Source: Bacteroidales bacterium UBA4318 (lineage in GTDB: Bacteria > Bacteroidota > Bacteroidia > Bacteroidales > UBA932). Taken from it: 5,141 bases of DNA. The notes beneath the pieces are model-generated. The model did not search any database. It was not told where the DNA came from and worked only from the letters and a program-made list of their open reading frames with translations. The stretch is from positions 1 to 5,141 of the forward strand of contig DGUE01000145.1 in NCBI GenBank assembly GCA_002393895.1, in the 5' to 3' direction. Positions 1 to 5,141 of the stretch are shown here, piece by piece. The position numbers and the translations under genes were made by a program. How positions within the stretch are numbered: position 1 is the first letter of the stretch; each line of letters starts with the position of its first letter.

Positions 1-494
1 ATGGAACTGACTTCCATGAAGCAGTACTGGCATCCGGCCTCCACCATCTCCGCCATGAGGGAGTTGATGGTGATGGGGTCGGCGGTGGTGTTGGCGGTCT
101 CGCTGCGGCGTGTGCCCACATAGTTGGCAATGGTGGACAGCAGCCCGCATTCATATCCCAGCCCGCGGAAAAGATTGTAGAGGAGGGTGACCGTAGTGGT
201 CTTGCCGTTGGTGCCGGTGATGCCCACAAGCTGGAGTTTCCCGGAAGGGTGGCCGTAGAAGTTGTCTGCACAGAGGGCAAGGCCCCTGCGGTCGGCATCT
301 ACAACCGCCACGGCGCCCTTTGCGAGGGCGTCCTCTATGTATGCGTGGCCGTCGGCGCTGCATCCTTTCACTGCGATGAAGAGCGCTCCGGGGCAAGCCT
401 TGCGGGAATCACTCGTGATGGAGCTGATTTCCGTGCCGGCGCTGCCGTGAAGTATTGTAGCACCCGTGTTCTTTATGATCTTCTCTAGTTTCAT
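1..494 (-). CDS. murE: MurE, UDP-MurNAc-tripeptide synthetase, N-terminal part (runs off the left edge)
   Basis: This cytoplasmic Mur ligase adds the third amino acid (meso-diaminopimelate or lysine) to UDP-MurNAc-L-Ala-D-Glu, using ATP. Visible here are 164 codons plus two bases. The start is MKLEKIIKNTG, with the ATG at 494-492. The N-terminal UDP-binding region shows SDSRKACPGALFIAVKG (residues 28-44). The ATP-binding P-loop TGTNGKTTT is at 93-101 with the key Lys98. It is followed by NTTADP (135-140), where the family usually has NTTPDP, and by MEVSS (160-164). The catalytic remainder and the DNPR-type motif that separates diaminopimelate from lysine users lie outside the window, so substrate choice cannot be read. 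The start codon overlaps the ftsI stop in an ATGA, which implies translational coupling. An AAGG sits only two bases before the ATG, too close to be a good ribosome binding site. The codon after EVSS begins with AT, so it is not the usual His. Confidence 0.95.
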   Translation of the reverse strand, partial: MKLEKIIKNTGATILHGSAGTEISSITSDSRKACPGALFIAVKGCSADGHAYIEDALAKGAVAVVDADRRGLALCADNFYGHPSGKLQLVGITGTNGKTTTVTLLYNLFRGLGYECGLLSTIANYVGTRRSETANTTADPITINSLMAEMVEAGCQYCFMEVSS

Positions 495-2413
495 TTCCTT
501 GGCAGTTTAGTCCTGAACCTGGGATCGTTGGTATATACATAGTCTACCAGGGTCTTTACGGTTGCGGCCGGGATGCCGCCTCCCTGATAGCGGTAGTTCG
601 TGTAGGTGGGGTCGGAGAATACGGAGCAGACCACGCTGTACTGCGGATCTTCTGCCGGAAAGTATCCCACGAATGTGCCCTGATACTTCCTCCGTCCCGA
701 GGCATCGTTGTATCCTCCGCCGGGGAAAGTGCCGAAGGATGTGCCGGTCTTGCCGGCAACGGTGCATCTGGCCTTCTTGAGGAGTTTCGCCGTTCCTTCT
801 TCGGTGACGGAGAGAAGGGCGCGCGTCATGGTGTCGGCGATGGCCTTGCTGCAGATGGATGCATTCAGCACGCTGGGGCCGCGCCTGTCGGTCACCGAGC
901 CGGCCTTCTCTATGTCTTCCACGAGGTATGGTTTCACCATCCTGCCCTTGTTTGCGATTGCGTTGTAGAAGGTCAGGATATGGAGGGGCGTCAGTTCGGT
1001 AACGTAGCCGAAGCCCATGTTGCCCAGAGTGGTGTTGGACCATACCCTCTTGTCCTTGGGGTCGGGGATGTTGGGGGTAAGCAGGCCTTCCAGGTCGAAG
1101 TCGAAGCTGTCGCCCAGGCCATAGGAGTACACCTTCTCCACATACTGCCTGGGATTCTTGGCGTAGTTCTGCACTGCCAGCGTGCCGAATACGTAGTTTG
1201 AGGAAATCTTGAAGCCGTCCCGCACGCTGATTTCCCTGGTCTTGTGCTCGCGCTCCCAATCCACGATGTGCACGTCCTGCTTCATCTTGGTGTCTTTCAC
1301 GATTCCGTGATTGGTGGGGATGGTTTCGTCCAGGCTCTTGACGTATCCGTCCGAGAGGACGCTCAGCAGGGTCACCGTCTTGAATACCGAACCCGGTTCG
1401 AAACGGCGTCCGATGGCGAAGTTCGTTATCTCCTCGAAGCTGCCGGCCCTGAGCGGGTCGCGGGAGAGATTGACCATCGCGCGGATAGCGCCGGTCTTGA
1501 CCTCCATCAGCACAAGGCATGCGCCGTTGAGGGTGGTCATGGAATCTATCTGCTCGTGGAGGGCCCTGTCCGCCACATCCTGGTAATCTATGTTGATGGT
1601 GGTGCGGAGATCCTGTCCGTCGATCGCGCGCACATAGCTGCTGTCGTAGTTGCGCACGCGGCCGCGGTCGCTCAGGCGGAGGTACTCGCGCCCGTCTTTG
1701 CCATGGAGTATGGCATCGTAGCGCCCCTCGAGGCCGGGATTGCCCTTGATTTCCTCTTCGGGCAGGCCTTTATTGTCGCGAACGAAACCTATGGTGCGGC
1801 GGGCGAGTTTCCCGTAGGGGTACTTGCGGATGTTGCGGTTCTCCACAATCATCCCGCCTTTGTTTGCACCTTCCTTGAAGAGGGGAAGCCCTTTGATTTT
1901 CAGCATGGTGCTGCGGTCCACGCCCTTTGCGATACTGAGGTATTTCCTGCCGCTGGCGCGCCCTTCTTTTATTTGGCCGTACATCTTGTCTGCGCTGACT
2001 CCGGGAAGGAGTTTGGACAGGCCTTCTGCAAGATCGCGGGCCTTGCCCAGCCACTCGTCTTCCTTCATCTTGGCCTTGTCCCTGTTCTTAATCTTTGCAA
2101 AGTCAGCCTTCATCACCGTGCAGTCCATGTGGATGTCGTACACGGGATAGGACATGGCCAACAGGCGGCCGTTGCAGTCGATGATGTTCCCGCGGACGGG
2201 CTCGACCGTGCGTTTTACAATGCTTGGGGTGAGGGCTGTGGCTATCTTGGGCTCAGGCTTCCAAATGAGCTGGTAGTAGACCAGTTTGACAAGGACGAGG
2301 GCGGATATTACCAGCAGCAGGGTATAGAAGATGTAGAGGACCAGTCCTATCCTGTCCCTCTTCGGCTTCTCTGTCTGCTGCGGAAGCTGACGTATGTCTT
2401 TGTCGTCGCTCAT
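491..2413 (-). CDS. ftsI: FtsI / PBP3-type septal peptidoglycan transpeptidase, 640 aa
   Basis: This class B penicillin-binding protein cross-links septal peptidoglycan in the periplasm, as partner of FtsW and the FtsQLB complex. It has a short basic cytoplasmic tail (1-21), one membrane segment at about 22-46, and then the PBP-dimer (pedestal) domain opening with VRGNIIDCNGRLLA (73-86). The transpeptidase domain runs from about 270 to the end. All three penicillin-binding motifs are intact: SVFK with nucleophile Ser342 and Lys345, SSN at 404-406, and KTGTS at 555-559. The protein ends about 65 residues after the TVKTLVDY helix is nearly reached, with no C-terminal PASTA domain. From memory, many Bacteroidales FtsI/SpoVD-like proteins are near 700 residues and carry one. 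The stop is fixed by its ATGA overlap with murE, so this is a natural end and not a visible frameshift. The ATG likewise overlaps the stop of the upstream ftsL-like gene. No Shine-Dalgarno is seen, so re-initiation after the upstream gene is likely. Confidence 0.96.
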   Translation of the reverse strand: MSDDKDIRQLPQQTEKPKRDRIGLVLYIFYTLLLVISALVLVKLVYYQLIWKPEPKIATALTPSIVKRTVEPVRGNIIDCNGRLLAMSYPVYDIHMDCTVMKADFAKIKNRDKAKMKEDEWLGKARDLAEGLSKLLPGVSADKMYGQIKEGRASGRKYLSIAKGVDRSTMLKIKGLPLFKEGANKGGMIVENRNIRKYPYGKLARRTIGFVRDNKGLPEEEIKGNPGLEGRYDAILHGKDGREYLRLSDRGRVRNYDSSYVRAIDGQDLRTTINIDYQDVADRALHEQIDSMTTLNGACLVLMEVKTGAIRAMVNLSRDPLRAGSFEEITNFAIGRRFEPGSVFKTVTLLSVLSDGYVKSLDETIPTNHGIVKDTKMKQDVHIVDWEREHKTREISVRDGFKISSNYVFGTLAVQNYAKNPRQYVEKVYSYGLGDSFDFDLEGLLTPNIPDPKDKRVWSNTTLGNMGFGYVTELTPLHILTFYNAIANKGRMVKPYLVEDIEKAGSVTDRRGPSVLNASICSKAIADTMTRALLSVTEEGTAKLLKKARCTVAGKTGTSFGTFPGGGYNDASGRRKYQGTFVGYFPAEDPQYSVVCSVFSDPTYTNYRYQGGGIPAATVKTLVDYVYTNDPRFRTKLPRK

Positions 2414-2763
2414 TCTATCGTAATGGCCTGTTTTTCGGGTTCCTGCACCTTGGAGTCCATGGCACGGAGGCGTTTTTCAACCTCGCTGCGCCTGCTCATC
2501 GACGCTACTTCGAAGGTTTTGTCTGCATACACTATTTCCATCTCCTTGATCCTGGCTTTGTTCTTTTCAACCTTGCTGAGGGCATTCTCTGCCATGAGGC
2601 TTTCGAAAATGAGTATCCAGAATAGCAGGAAGGTATAGGCGATGTGGATGAAGTACTTTCCGGCGTTGAGGCGCAGGAGCAGGTTCCCCGTAATGATTGC
2701 GGAGAATCCGTTCTTCAAGCCCTCCCAGATGTCGGAGACTTTCCATTTTCGCTTCTGTTCCAT
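2410..2763 (-). CDS. ftsL: FtsL-like single-pass division protein, 117 aa
   Basis: This is a small bitopic membrane protein in the position always held by ftsL, between rsmH and ftsI. Residues 1-36 form a hydrophilic, positively charged cytoplasmic tail with WKVSDIWEGLKNGF. A hydrophobic span at about 38-56 (YFIHIAYTFLLFWILIFES) is the membrane segment. Residues 57-105 are highly charged and likely helical, fitting the periplasmic coiled coil of FtsL, followed by a short tail. FtsL proteins scaffold FtsB and FtsQ and help activate FtsW-FtsI. Sequence identity across the family is low, so the name rests on size, topology and position rather than catalytic residues. The N-terminal tail before the membrane span resembles the Bacteroidota version of the protein. 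It starts 4 nt after the rsmH stop, without a Shine-Dalgarno, and its TGA overlaps the ftsI ATG. Confidence 0.85.
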   Translation of the reverse strand: MEQKRKWKVSDIWEGLKNGFSAIITGNLLLRLNAGKYFIHIAYTFLLFWILIFESLMAENALSKVEKNKARIKEMEIVYADKTFEVASMSRRSEVEKRLRAMDSKVQEPEKQAITIE

Positions 2764-2767
2764 AGTG

Positions 2768-3670
2768 CTATATCTTTTCCGCTATGCGGAGTTTCGCGCT
2801 TCTGGCGCGGGTGTTTTCTGCAATCTCTTCTTCGGAGGGCAGCACCGGTTTTCCGCCCAGAGGCTTGAGCGGGGCGCTGCTGCGTCCGTAGATGTCTTTT
2901 TCCACCGTCCCTTCCGTATTGCCGCTGCGGAAGAAGTTCTTCACCATGCGGTCTTCCAGGGAATGGTAGGTGATAACTACCAGTCTTCCACCCTTTTTCA
3001 GGGAAGCTGCGGCGCCGGAGAGGAACTTCTCCAGCGCACGCATTTCCTGATTCACCTCAATGCGGAGGGCCTGGTAGACCTTCGCAAGGAATTTGTGCTC
3101 GGCGAAAGACGGCAGGGCTGCTGCAATGGCATTGTCGAGGTCGTCGGTGGTGAGGATGGAAGCGGCGGAACGGGCCTTTACGATGAGTTCGGCCACTTTC
3201 CTTGCGTTTTCCACTTCTCCATAGACTTTGAGGATCTTTTCCAACTCGTTTTGCGTATACGAATTGACAATGTCCGCTGCAGTCTTGTCGCCCTGCACGT
3301 TCATTCGCATATCGAGCGGGGCGCTATAGCGGAAAGAGAACCCCCTTTCCGCCGTATCGAACTGGTGCGACGACACTCCCAGGTCGGCCAGGATGCCGTC
3401 GAGCCCCTCCGGACAGCGCAGGAGGGTGTAGTTGTGTATGAATCTGAAATTGTTGTGTATCAGGGTGAAACGTTTGTCCGACGGAGCGTTTGCCGCTGCA
3501 TCGGCGTCGCGGTCAAAAGCCATCAGCCGGCCTTCGGGGCTGAGCCTCCTGAGAATCTCTGCACTGTGGCCGCCGCCGCCGAAGGTGGCGTCTGCATAGC
3601 AGCCGTCGGGATTCGTTATCAGTGCGGAAACGCTCTCGTGGAGCAGGACAGGGTTATGGTACACGCTCAT
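2768..3670 (-). CDS. rsmH: RsmH (MraW), 16S rRNA N4-methyltransferase for C1402, 300 aa
   Basis: This enzyme uses S-adenosylmethionine to methylate N4 of cytidine 1402 in the 16S rRNA decoding centre, acting on the small subunit in the cytoplasm. The family signatures are clear. The N-terminus has YHNPVLLHESV (4-14). The SAM-binding loop is DATFGGGGHS (27-36) and an acidic strand end follows at AFDRDADA (51-58). DGILADLGVSSHQFD (91-105), RGFSFR (109-114) and PLDMRM (118-123) are next. A helical insert domain spans about 130-205, then ALRIEVNQE (201-209) and the C-terminal ITYHSLEDR (233-241). The length of 300 is normal (E. coli has 313). It lies 14 nt after mraZ and is preceded by a canonical GAAGGAG ribosome binding site, the only clear one in the operon. 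No motif is missing, so a functional enzyme is expected. Confidence 0.98.
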   Translation of the reverse strand: MSVYHNPVLLHESVSALITNPDGCYADATFGGGGHSAEILRRLSPEGRLMAFDRDADAAANAPSDKRFTLIHNNFRFIHNYTLLRCPEGLDGILADLGVSSHQFDTAERGFSFRYSAPLDMRMNVQGDKTAADIVNSYTQNELEKILKVYGEVENARKVAELIVKARSAASILTTDDLDNAIAAALPSFAEHKFLAKVYQALRIEVNQEMRALEKFLSGAAASLKKGGRLVVITYHSLEDRMVKNFFRSGNTEGTVEKDIYGRSSAPLKPLGGKPVLPSEEEIAENTRARSAKLRIAEKI

Positions 3671-3677
3671 TGCAGTT

Positions 3678-3684
3678 CTCCTTC
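3678..3684 (-). promoter_or_regulatory. Strong Shine-Dalgarno (GAAGGAG) of rsmH
   Basis: On the minus strand the mraZ-rsmH gap contains GAAGGAG followed by a 7-nt spacer and the rsmH ATG at 3670-3668. Both the match to the anti-Shine-Dalgarno and the spacing are near ideal, which supports the chosen start. The other starts in this window lack such a site, as is usual in Bacteroidota. This suggests rsmH is translated independently of mraZ. Confidence 0.8.
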
Positions 3685-4134
3685 CTATTTGTCGGAAAGG
3701 CTTTCTGCAATGGCAATGTATTCTTCGTTCGGGATTCTCTGCTTCTCAAATTCTTCCTTGGCCCAGATCTCGATCTTGAAATCATTGCCGGAGAAAACCA
3801 CTTCTTTGGTTACACCTATGGCATCAAGAAGTTTGCGCGACACGGTGATACGCCCGAGTTTGGCGTCGGGCTCCACAACGTCGCGGTCGCGCATATATTC
3901 CCTCCAGAATATTGCGTGCTGTTTGTTGAAGAAGTTGAGCTTGCTCTTTACCTCTGCGCTGGTGTGTTCCCATTCCTCCATGGTGTACATCTGCAGGCAG
4001 GGCTCGAAAAGATCTTTCTTAATGACAAACCTCATGTCGCTCCCCGGCGGTAATACACCCTTGAGCGGCGCAGGGAAGACCATTCTCCCCTTGTCGTCGA
4101 TCTTGGAAGTGTATTCTCCGATAAAAGTGACCAT
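3685..4134 (-). CDS. mraZ: MraZ, transcriptional regulator of the dcw operon, 149 aa
   Basis: MraZ is a ring-forming AbrB-fold DNA-binding protein that binds repeated boxes upstream of its own gene and, in E. coli, represses the dcw operon. Two tandem SpoVT/AbrB-like domains are visible. The first has GEYTSKIDDKGRMVFP (6-21) with the DKGR core at 14-17. The second has EPDAKLGRITVSRKLLDAIG (88-107), with GR at 94-95. The helix with FNKQHAIFWREYM lies between them. The length fits the family (E. coli 152). I use the ATG at 4134-4132. A longer reading frame back to 4149 would begin with TTG and add only five residues (LRIRI), and would place the start almost at the predicted transcription start. 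There is no Shine-Dalgarno, as usual in this phylum. It is the first gene of the operon and divergent from radC. The four-unit repeat just upstream is its likely target, implying autoregulation. Confidence 0.96.
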   Translation of the reverse strand: MVTFIGEYTSKIDDKGRMVFPAPLKGVLPPGSDMRFVIKKDLFEPCLQMYTMEEWEHTSAEVKSKLNFFNKQHAIFWREYMRDRDVVEPDAKLGRITVSRKLLDAIGVTKEVVFSGNDFKIEIWAKEEFEKQRIPNEEYIAIAESLSDK

Positions 4135-4154
4135 AATTCGTATACGCAATGGCG

Positions 4155-4162
4155 CAAAGTTA
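4155..4162 (-). promoter_or_regulatory. Proximal Bacteroidota-type -7 element (TAACTTTG) for mraZ operon
   Basis: On the minus strand TAACTTTG matches the Bacteroides -7 consensus TAnnTTTG exactly. It ends about 20 nt before the mraZ ATG, giving a very short leader. No good -33 TTG element is visible at the expected distance. That region is occupied by the repeat units starting at 4171, so binding of a regulator there would be expected to compete with RNA polymerase. Position and match are seen; activity is inferred. Confidence 0.6.
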
Positions 4163-4170
4163 CGAAAAAT

Positions 4171-4210
4171 TTTTCCACTTTATTACATTCTCTTACAATT
4201 TTTTCCACAA
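4171..4210 (-). promoter_or_regulatory. Four tandem 10-bp boxes, candidate MraZ operator
   Basis: The plus strand reads, in exact 10-bp steps, TTTTCCACTT, TATTACATTC, TCTTACAATT and TTTTCCACAA. All four share T at position 1, TT at 3-4 and CA at 6-7. Read on the mraZ strand the cores are TGTGG, TTGTA, ATGTA and AGTGG. The outer two boxes are almost identical. Known MraZ operators are short repeats with a 10-bp period: TGGGN boxes in E. coli and AAAGTG[T/G] boxes in Mollicutes. The mraZ-proximal box here contains AAAGTGG. The array lies between the two TAACTTTG elements, immediately upstream of mraZ, where an autoregulatory site is expected. Binding by this MraZ is inferred. An alternative is that the outer units are DnaA boxes (TTTTCCACA fits TTWTNCACA), which would not explain the middle two. 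Confidence 0.6.
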
Positions 4211-4215
4211 AGTTA
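4208..4215 (-). promoter_or_regulatory. Distal TAACTTTG element, possible second mraZ promoter
   Basis: This is a second exact TAACTTTG on the minus strand, 53 bp upstream of the first and within GTTAATAACTTTG. It also fits the Bacteroidota -7 consensus. Transcription from here would start within the repeat array and give a leader of roughly 65-70 nt with the boxes downstream of the start, resembling the E. coli arrangement in which boxes lie between promoter and mraZ. A -33 element is again not obvious. Only one of the two may be used. Confidence 0.45.
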
Positions 4216-4229
4216 TTAACAATGATAAG

Positions 4230-4250
4230 TTAAACGGCTGAAACGTTTAA
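4230..4250. repeat. Perfect 7-bp inverted repeat upstream of radC
   Basis: TTAAACG (4230-4236) and CGTTTAA (4244-4250) are exact reverse complements separated by 7 bases, GCTGAAA. The right arm is also part of the palindrome AAACGTTT at 4241-4248. The dyad lies 42 bp before the radC ATG and 15 bp beyond the distal mraZ-strand promoter element, so it could be an operator for either divergent unit. It has no T-run and is AT-rich, so it does not look like an intrinsic terminator. The arms are short and chance occurrence in AT-rich DNA is possible. Confidence 0.4.
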
Positions 4251-4292
4251 ATCCTTGCATTCCAGTGGGGTTTTTCATTACTTGCAGACGCT

Positions 4293-4979
4293 ATGAAGAT
4301 GAAAGATATATGTGAGACCGAGCGTCCTCGGGAGAAGATGCTCTCTAAGGGGGCCGCCGCCCTGGGCGAGGCGGAACTGCTGGCGGTGCTGCTGAGAAGC
4401 GGCACCAGGGAAATAGGTGTGGTGGAGCTGGCAAACAGGCTGCTCAGCCTTGCTGAAGGGAGTCTTGTGCGCCTGTTTTCAATGAGTTGCGCGGAAATGA
4501 AGACGCTTTCCGGCATAGGCACGGAGAAGGCCTGCTCGGTGATGGCTGCCTGCGAACTGGGGCGTCGCTTTCTGGAAGAGGAAGCCAGGGTCTCCAAAAC
4601 GCCGCTTACTACGGCGCGCCGAGTCTACGAGATTATGATACCAACCATGAAGGGCATGGGGCACGAGGAGTTCTGGGTGCTGTTCCTGAACAAGAACAAC
4701 CGCCTGGTATGCAAGCAGATACTGTCTTCAGGAGGGGTGGATTCAACGGTCATAGACACCCGCATGGTGATGAAGGCCTGCGTGCAGAAAGGCGCTTGCT
4801 CCATCATACTGGTGCATAACCATCCTTCCGGGGATCCAAAGCCTTCACACGAAGATATAAAACGCACAGAAGCCCTGCGCAAGGCCAGTTCGGCGTTTGG
4901 CGTAGGGCTTCTGGATCATGTGATCGTCAGCGACGACTGTTTCTGGTCTTTCGCGGACGACAGACTGTACGGAGCTTAG
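4293..4979 (+). CDS. radC: RadC family JAMM-domain protein, 228 aa
   Basis: RadC proteins are small, widely conserved cytoplasmic proteins. The old DNA repair assignment (radC102 in E. coli) was later traced to another gene, and the biochemical role remains unsettled. The N-terminal half carries RPREKMLSKGAAALGEAELLAVLLRSG (11-37) and a helix-hairpin-helix segment around LSGIGTEKA (72-80). The C-terminal MPN+/JAMM domain begins near residue 105. It has the acidic EEF (125-127), and the metal-binding signature is complete: His175 and His177 in HNHPSG, then Ser185 and Asp188 in SHED. This fits HxH-x7-S-x2-D, so the metal site is intact. The length is typical (about 220-230). The ATG at 4293 is chosen because an in-frame TAA lies at 4248 with no other start between. 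A second ATG two codons later cannot be excluded. There is no Shine-Dalgarno or confident promoter. It is divergent from mraZ and convergent with the aldolase gene. Confidence 0.97.
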   Translation: MKMKDICETERPREKMLSKGAAALGEAELLAVLLRSGTREIGVVELANRLLSLAEGSLVRLFSMSCAEMKTLSGIGTEKACSVMAACELGRRFLEEEARVSKTPLTTARRVYEIMIPTMKGMGHEEFWVLFLNKNNRLVCKQILSSGGVDSTVIDTRMVMKACVQKGACSIILVHNHPSGDPKPSHEDIKRTEALRKASSAFGVGLLDHVIVSDDCFWSFADDRLYGA

Positions 4980-4980
4980 C

Positions 4981-5141
4981 TTACTCGGCTTTTCCGTTGC
5001 TGCCAAGAACGTTGATGATCTTGTGCATGTAGAGCTTCTTCATCTCGTCGCGGGCGGGGCCGAGGTACTTGCGAGGGTCGAATTCGCCGGGTTTCTCATC
5101 GAATACCTTGCGGATTGCGGCGGTCATTGCAAGACGGCTGT
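4981..5141 (-). CDS. fba: Class II fructose-bisphosphate aldolase, C-terminal 52 codons (runs off the right edge)
   Basis: The minus strand is open from the right edge to a TAA at 4983-4981. It encodes SRLAMTAAIRKVF, then EFDPRKYLGPARDEMKK and LYMHKIINVLGSNGKAE at the end. I recognise this as the C-terminus of the Bacteroidota-type class II, zinc-dependent aldolase, which interconverts fructose 1,6-bisphosphate with dihydroxyacetone phosphate and glyceraldehyde 3-phosphate in glycolysis and gluconeogenesis. The RLAMTAAIR helix and the FDPRKYLGPAR motif are typical of the family. The active-site metal and phosphate ligands lie upstream, outside the window, so the call rests on this tail only. 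The stop is one base from the radC stop on the other strand, leaving no room for a terminator between the two genes. Confidence 0.85.
   Translation of the reverse strand, partial: SRLAMTAAIRKVFDEKPGEFDPRKYLGPARDEMKKLYMHKIINVLGSNGKAE

Noticed and set aside
151..396. Minus-strand 81-codon open frame at the left end
   Set aside because: It is out of frame with murE, whose frame encodes the UDP-binding and P-loop motifs through the same bases.
507..1520. Minus-strand open frame of 337 codons inside ftsI
   Set aside because: It is a +1-type shadow of ftsI, rich in Arg, Gln, Pro and Gly, with no domain. The ftsI frame contains all the penicillin-binding motifs.
1244..2638. Long plus-strand open frame of 464 codons opposite ftsI and the ftsL-like gene
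   Set aside because: It is wholly antisense to genes with clear families, has no recognisable motif, and arises from the GC-rich codon bias of the opposite strand.
4135..4149. N-terminal extension of mraZ starting at TTG 4149
   Set aside because: The family begins close to the GEYTSKIDDKGR strand, so ATG 4134 gives the normal length. A start at 4149 would lie at or before the likely transcription start.
2642..4219. Plus-strand open frame of 525 codons opposite the ftsL-like gene, rsmH and mraZ
   Set aside because: It is antisense to three well-supported genes and continues through the AT-rich control region with low-complexity residues. It shows no domain and no promoter or ribosome binding site.
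4230..4250. Inverted repeat read as an intrinsic terminator
   Set aside because: The stem is short and AT-rich, lacks a T-run on either strand, and lies upstream of genes on both sides, where no transcript is expected to end.
4251..4285. Possible radC promoter (ATCCTTG at 4251-4257, or TTACTTG at 4278-4284)
   Set aside because: Neither fits TAnnTTTG well, no TTG element lies at the right distance upstream, and the second is only 8 nt from the start codon.

Overview
The window is a conserved housekeeping locus from a member of the Bacteroidota, most likely Bacteroidales. Three things point there. The leading part of the division and cell wall (dcw) cluster has the order mraZ, rsmH, a short ftsL-type gene, ftsI, murE. 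The promoter-like motifs upstream of mraZ are of the TAnnTTTG type used in this phylum. Most starts lack a Shine-Dalgarno sequence. Coding regions are moderately GC-rich, while the single real intergenic gap (4135-4292) is markedly AT-rich. Genus cannot be fixed from the sequence alone.

Layout: on the minus strand, reading from about 4134 down to 1, come mraZ (transcriptional regulator), rsmH/mraW (16S rRNA m4C1402 methyltransferase), an FtsL-like one-pass membrane protein, ftsI (division transpeptidase, PBP3 type) and the first 164 codons of murE, which runs off the left edge. The five genes are packed with gaps of 14 and 4 nt and two ATGA stop/start overlaps, so they are almost certainly one transcript with translational coupling. 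On the plus strand, divergent from mraZ, lies radC (JAMM-domain protein, 4293-4979). At the right edge, convergent with radC and separated by one base, is the C-terminal end of a class II fructose-bisphosphate aldolase gene on the minus strand.

The genes form a coherent early-division module. MraZ probably sets expression of the operon, RsmH modifies the ribosomal decoding centre, and FtsL and FtsI form part of the septal synthase complex. MurE adds the third amino acid to the UDP-MurNAc peptide that eventually feeds it.

The most informative non-coding stretch is the 158-nt mraZ-radC gap. It holds two copies of TAACTTTG on the mraZ strand, four head-to-tail 10-bp units (4171-4210) that look like an MraZ operator array, and a perfect 7-bp inverted repeat (4230-4250) on the radC side. 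I see no mobile element, CRISPR, tRNA or new defence-type system here. The operator array is the best candidate for something not yet well described in this phylum.
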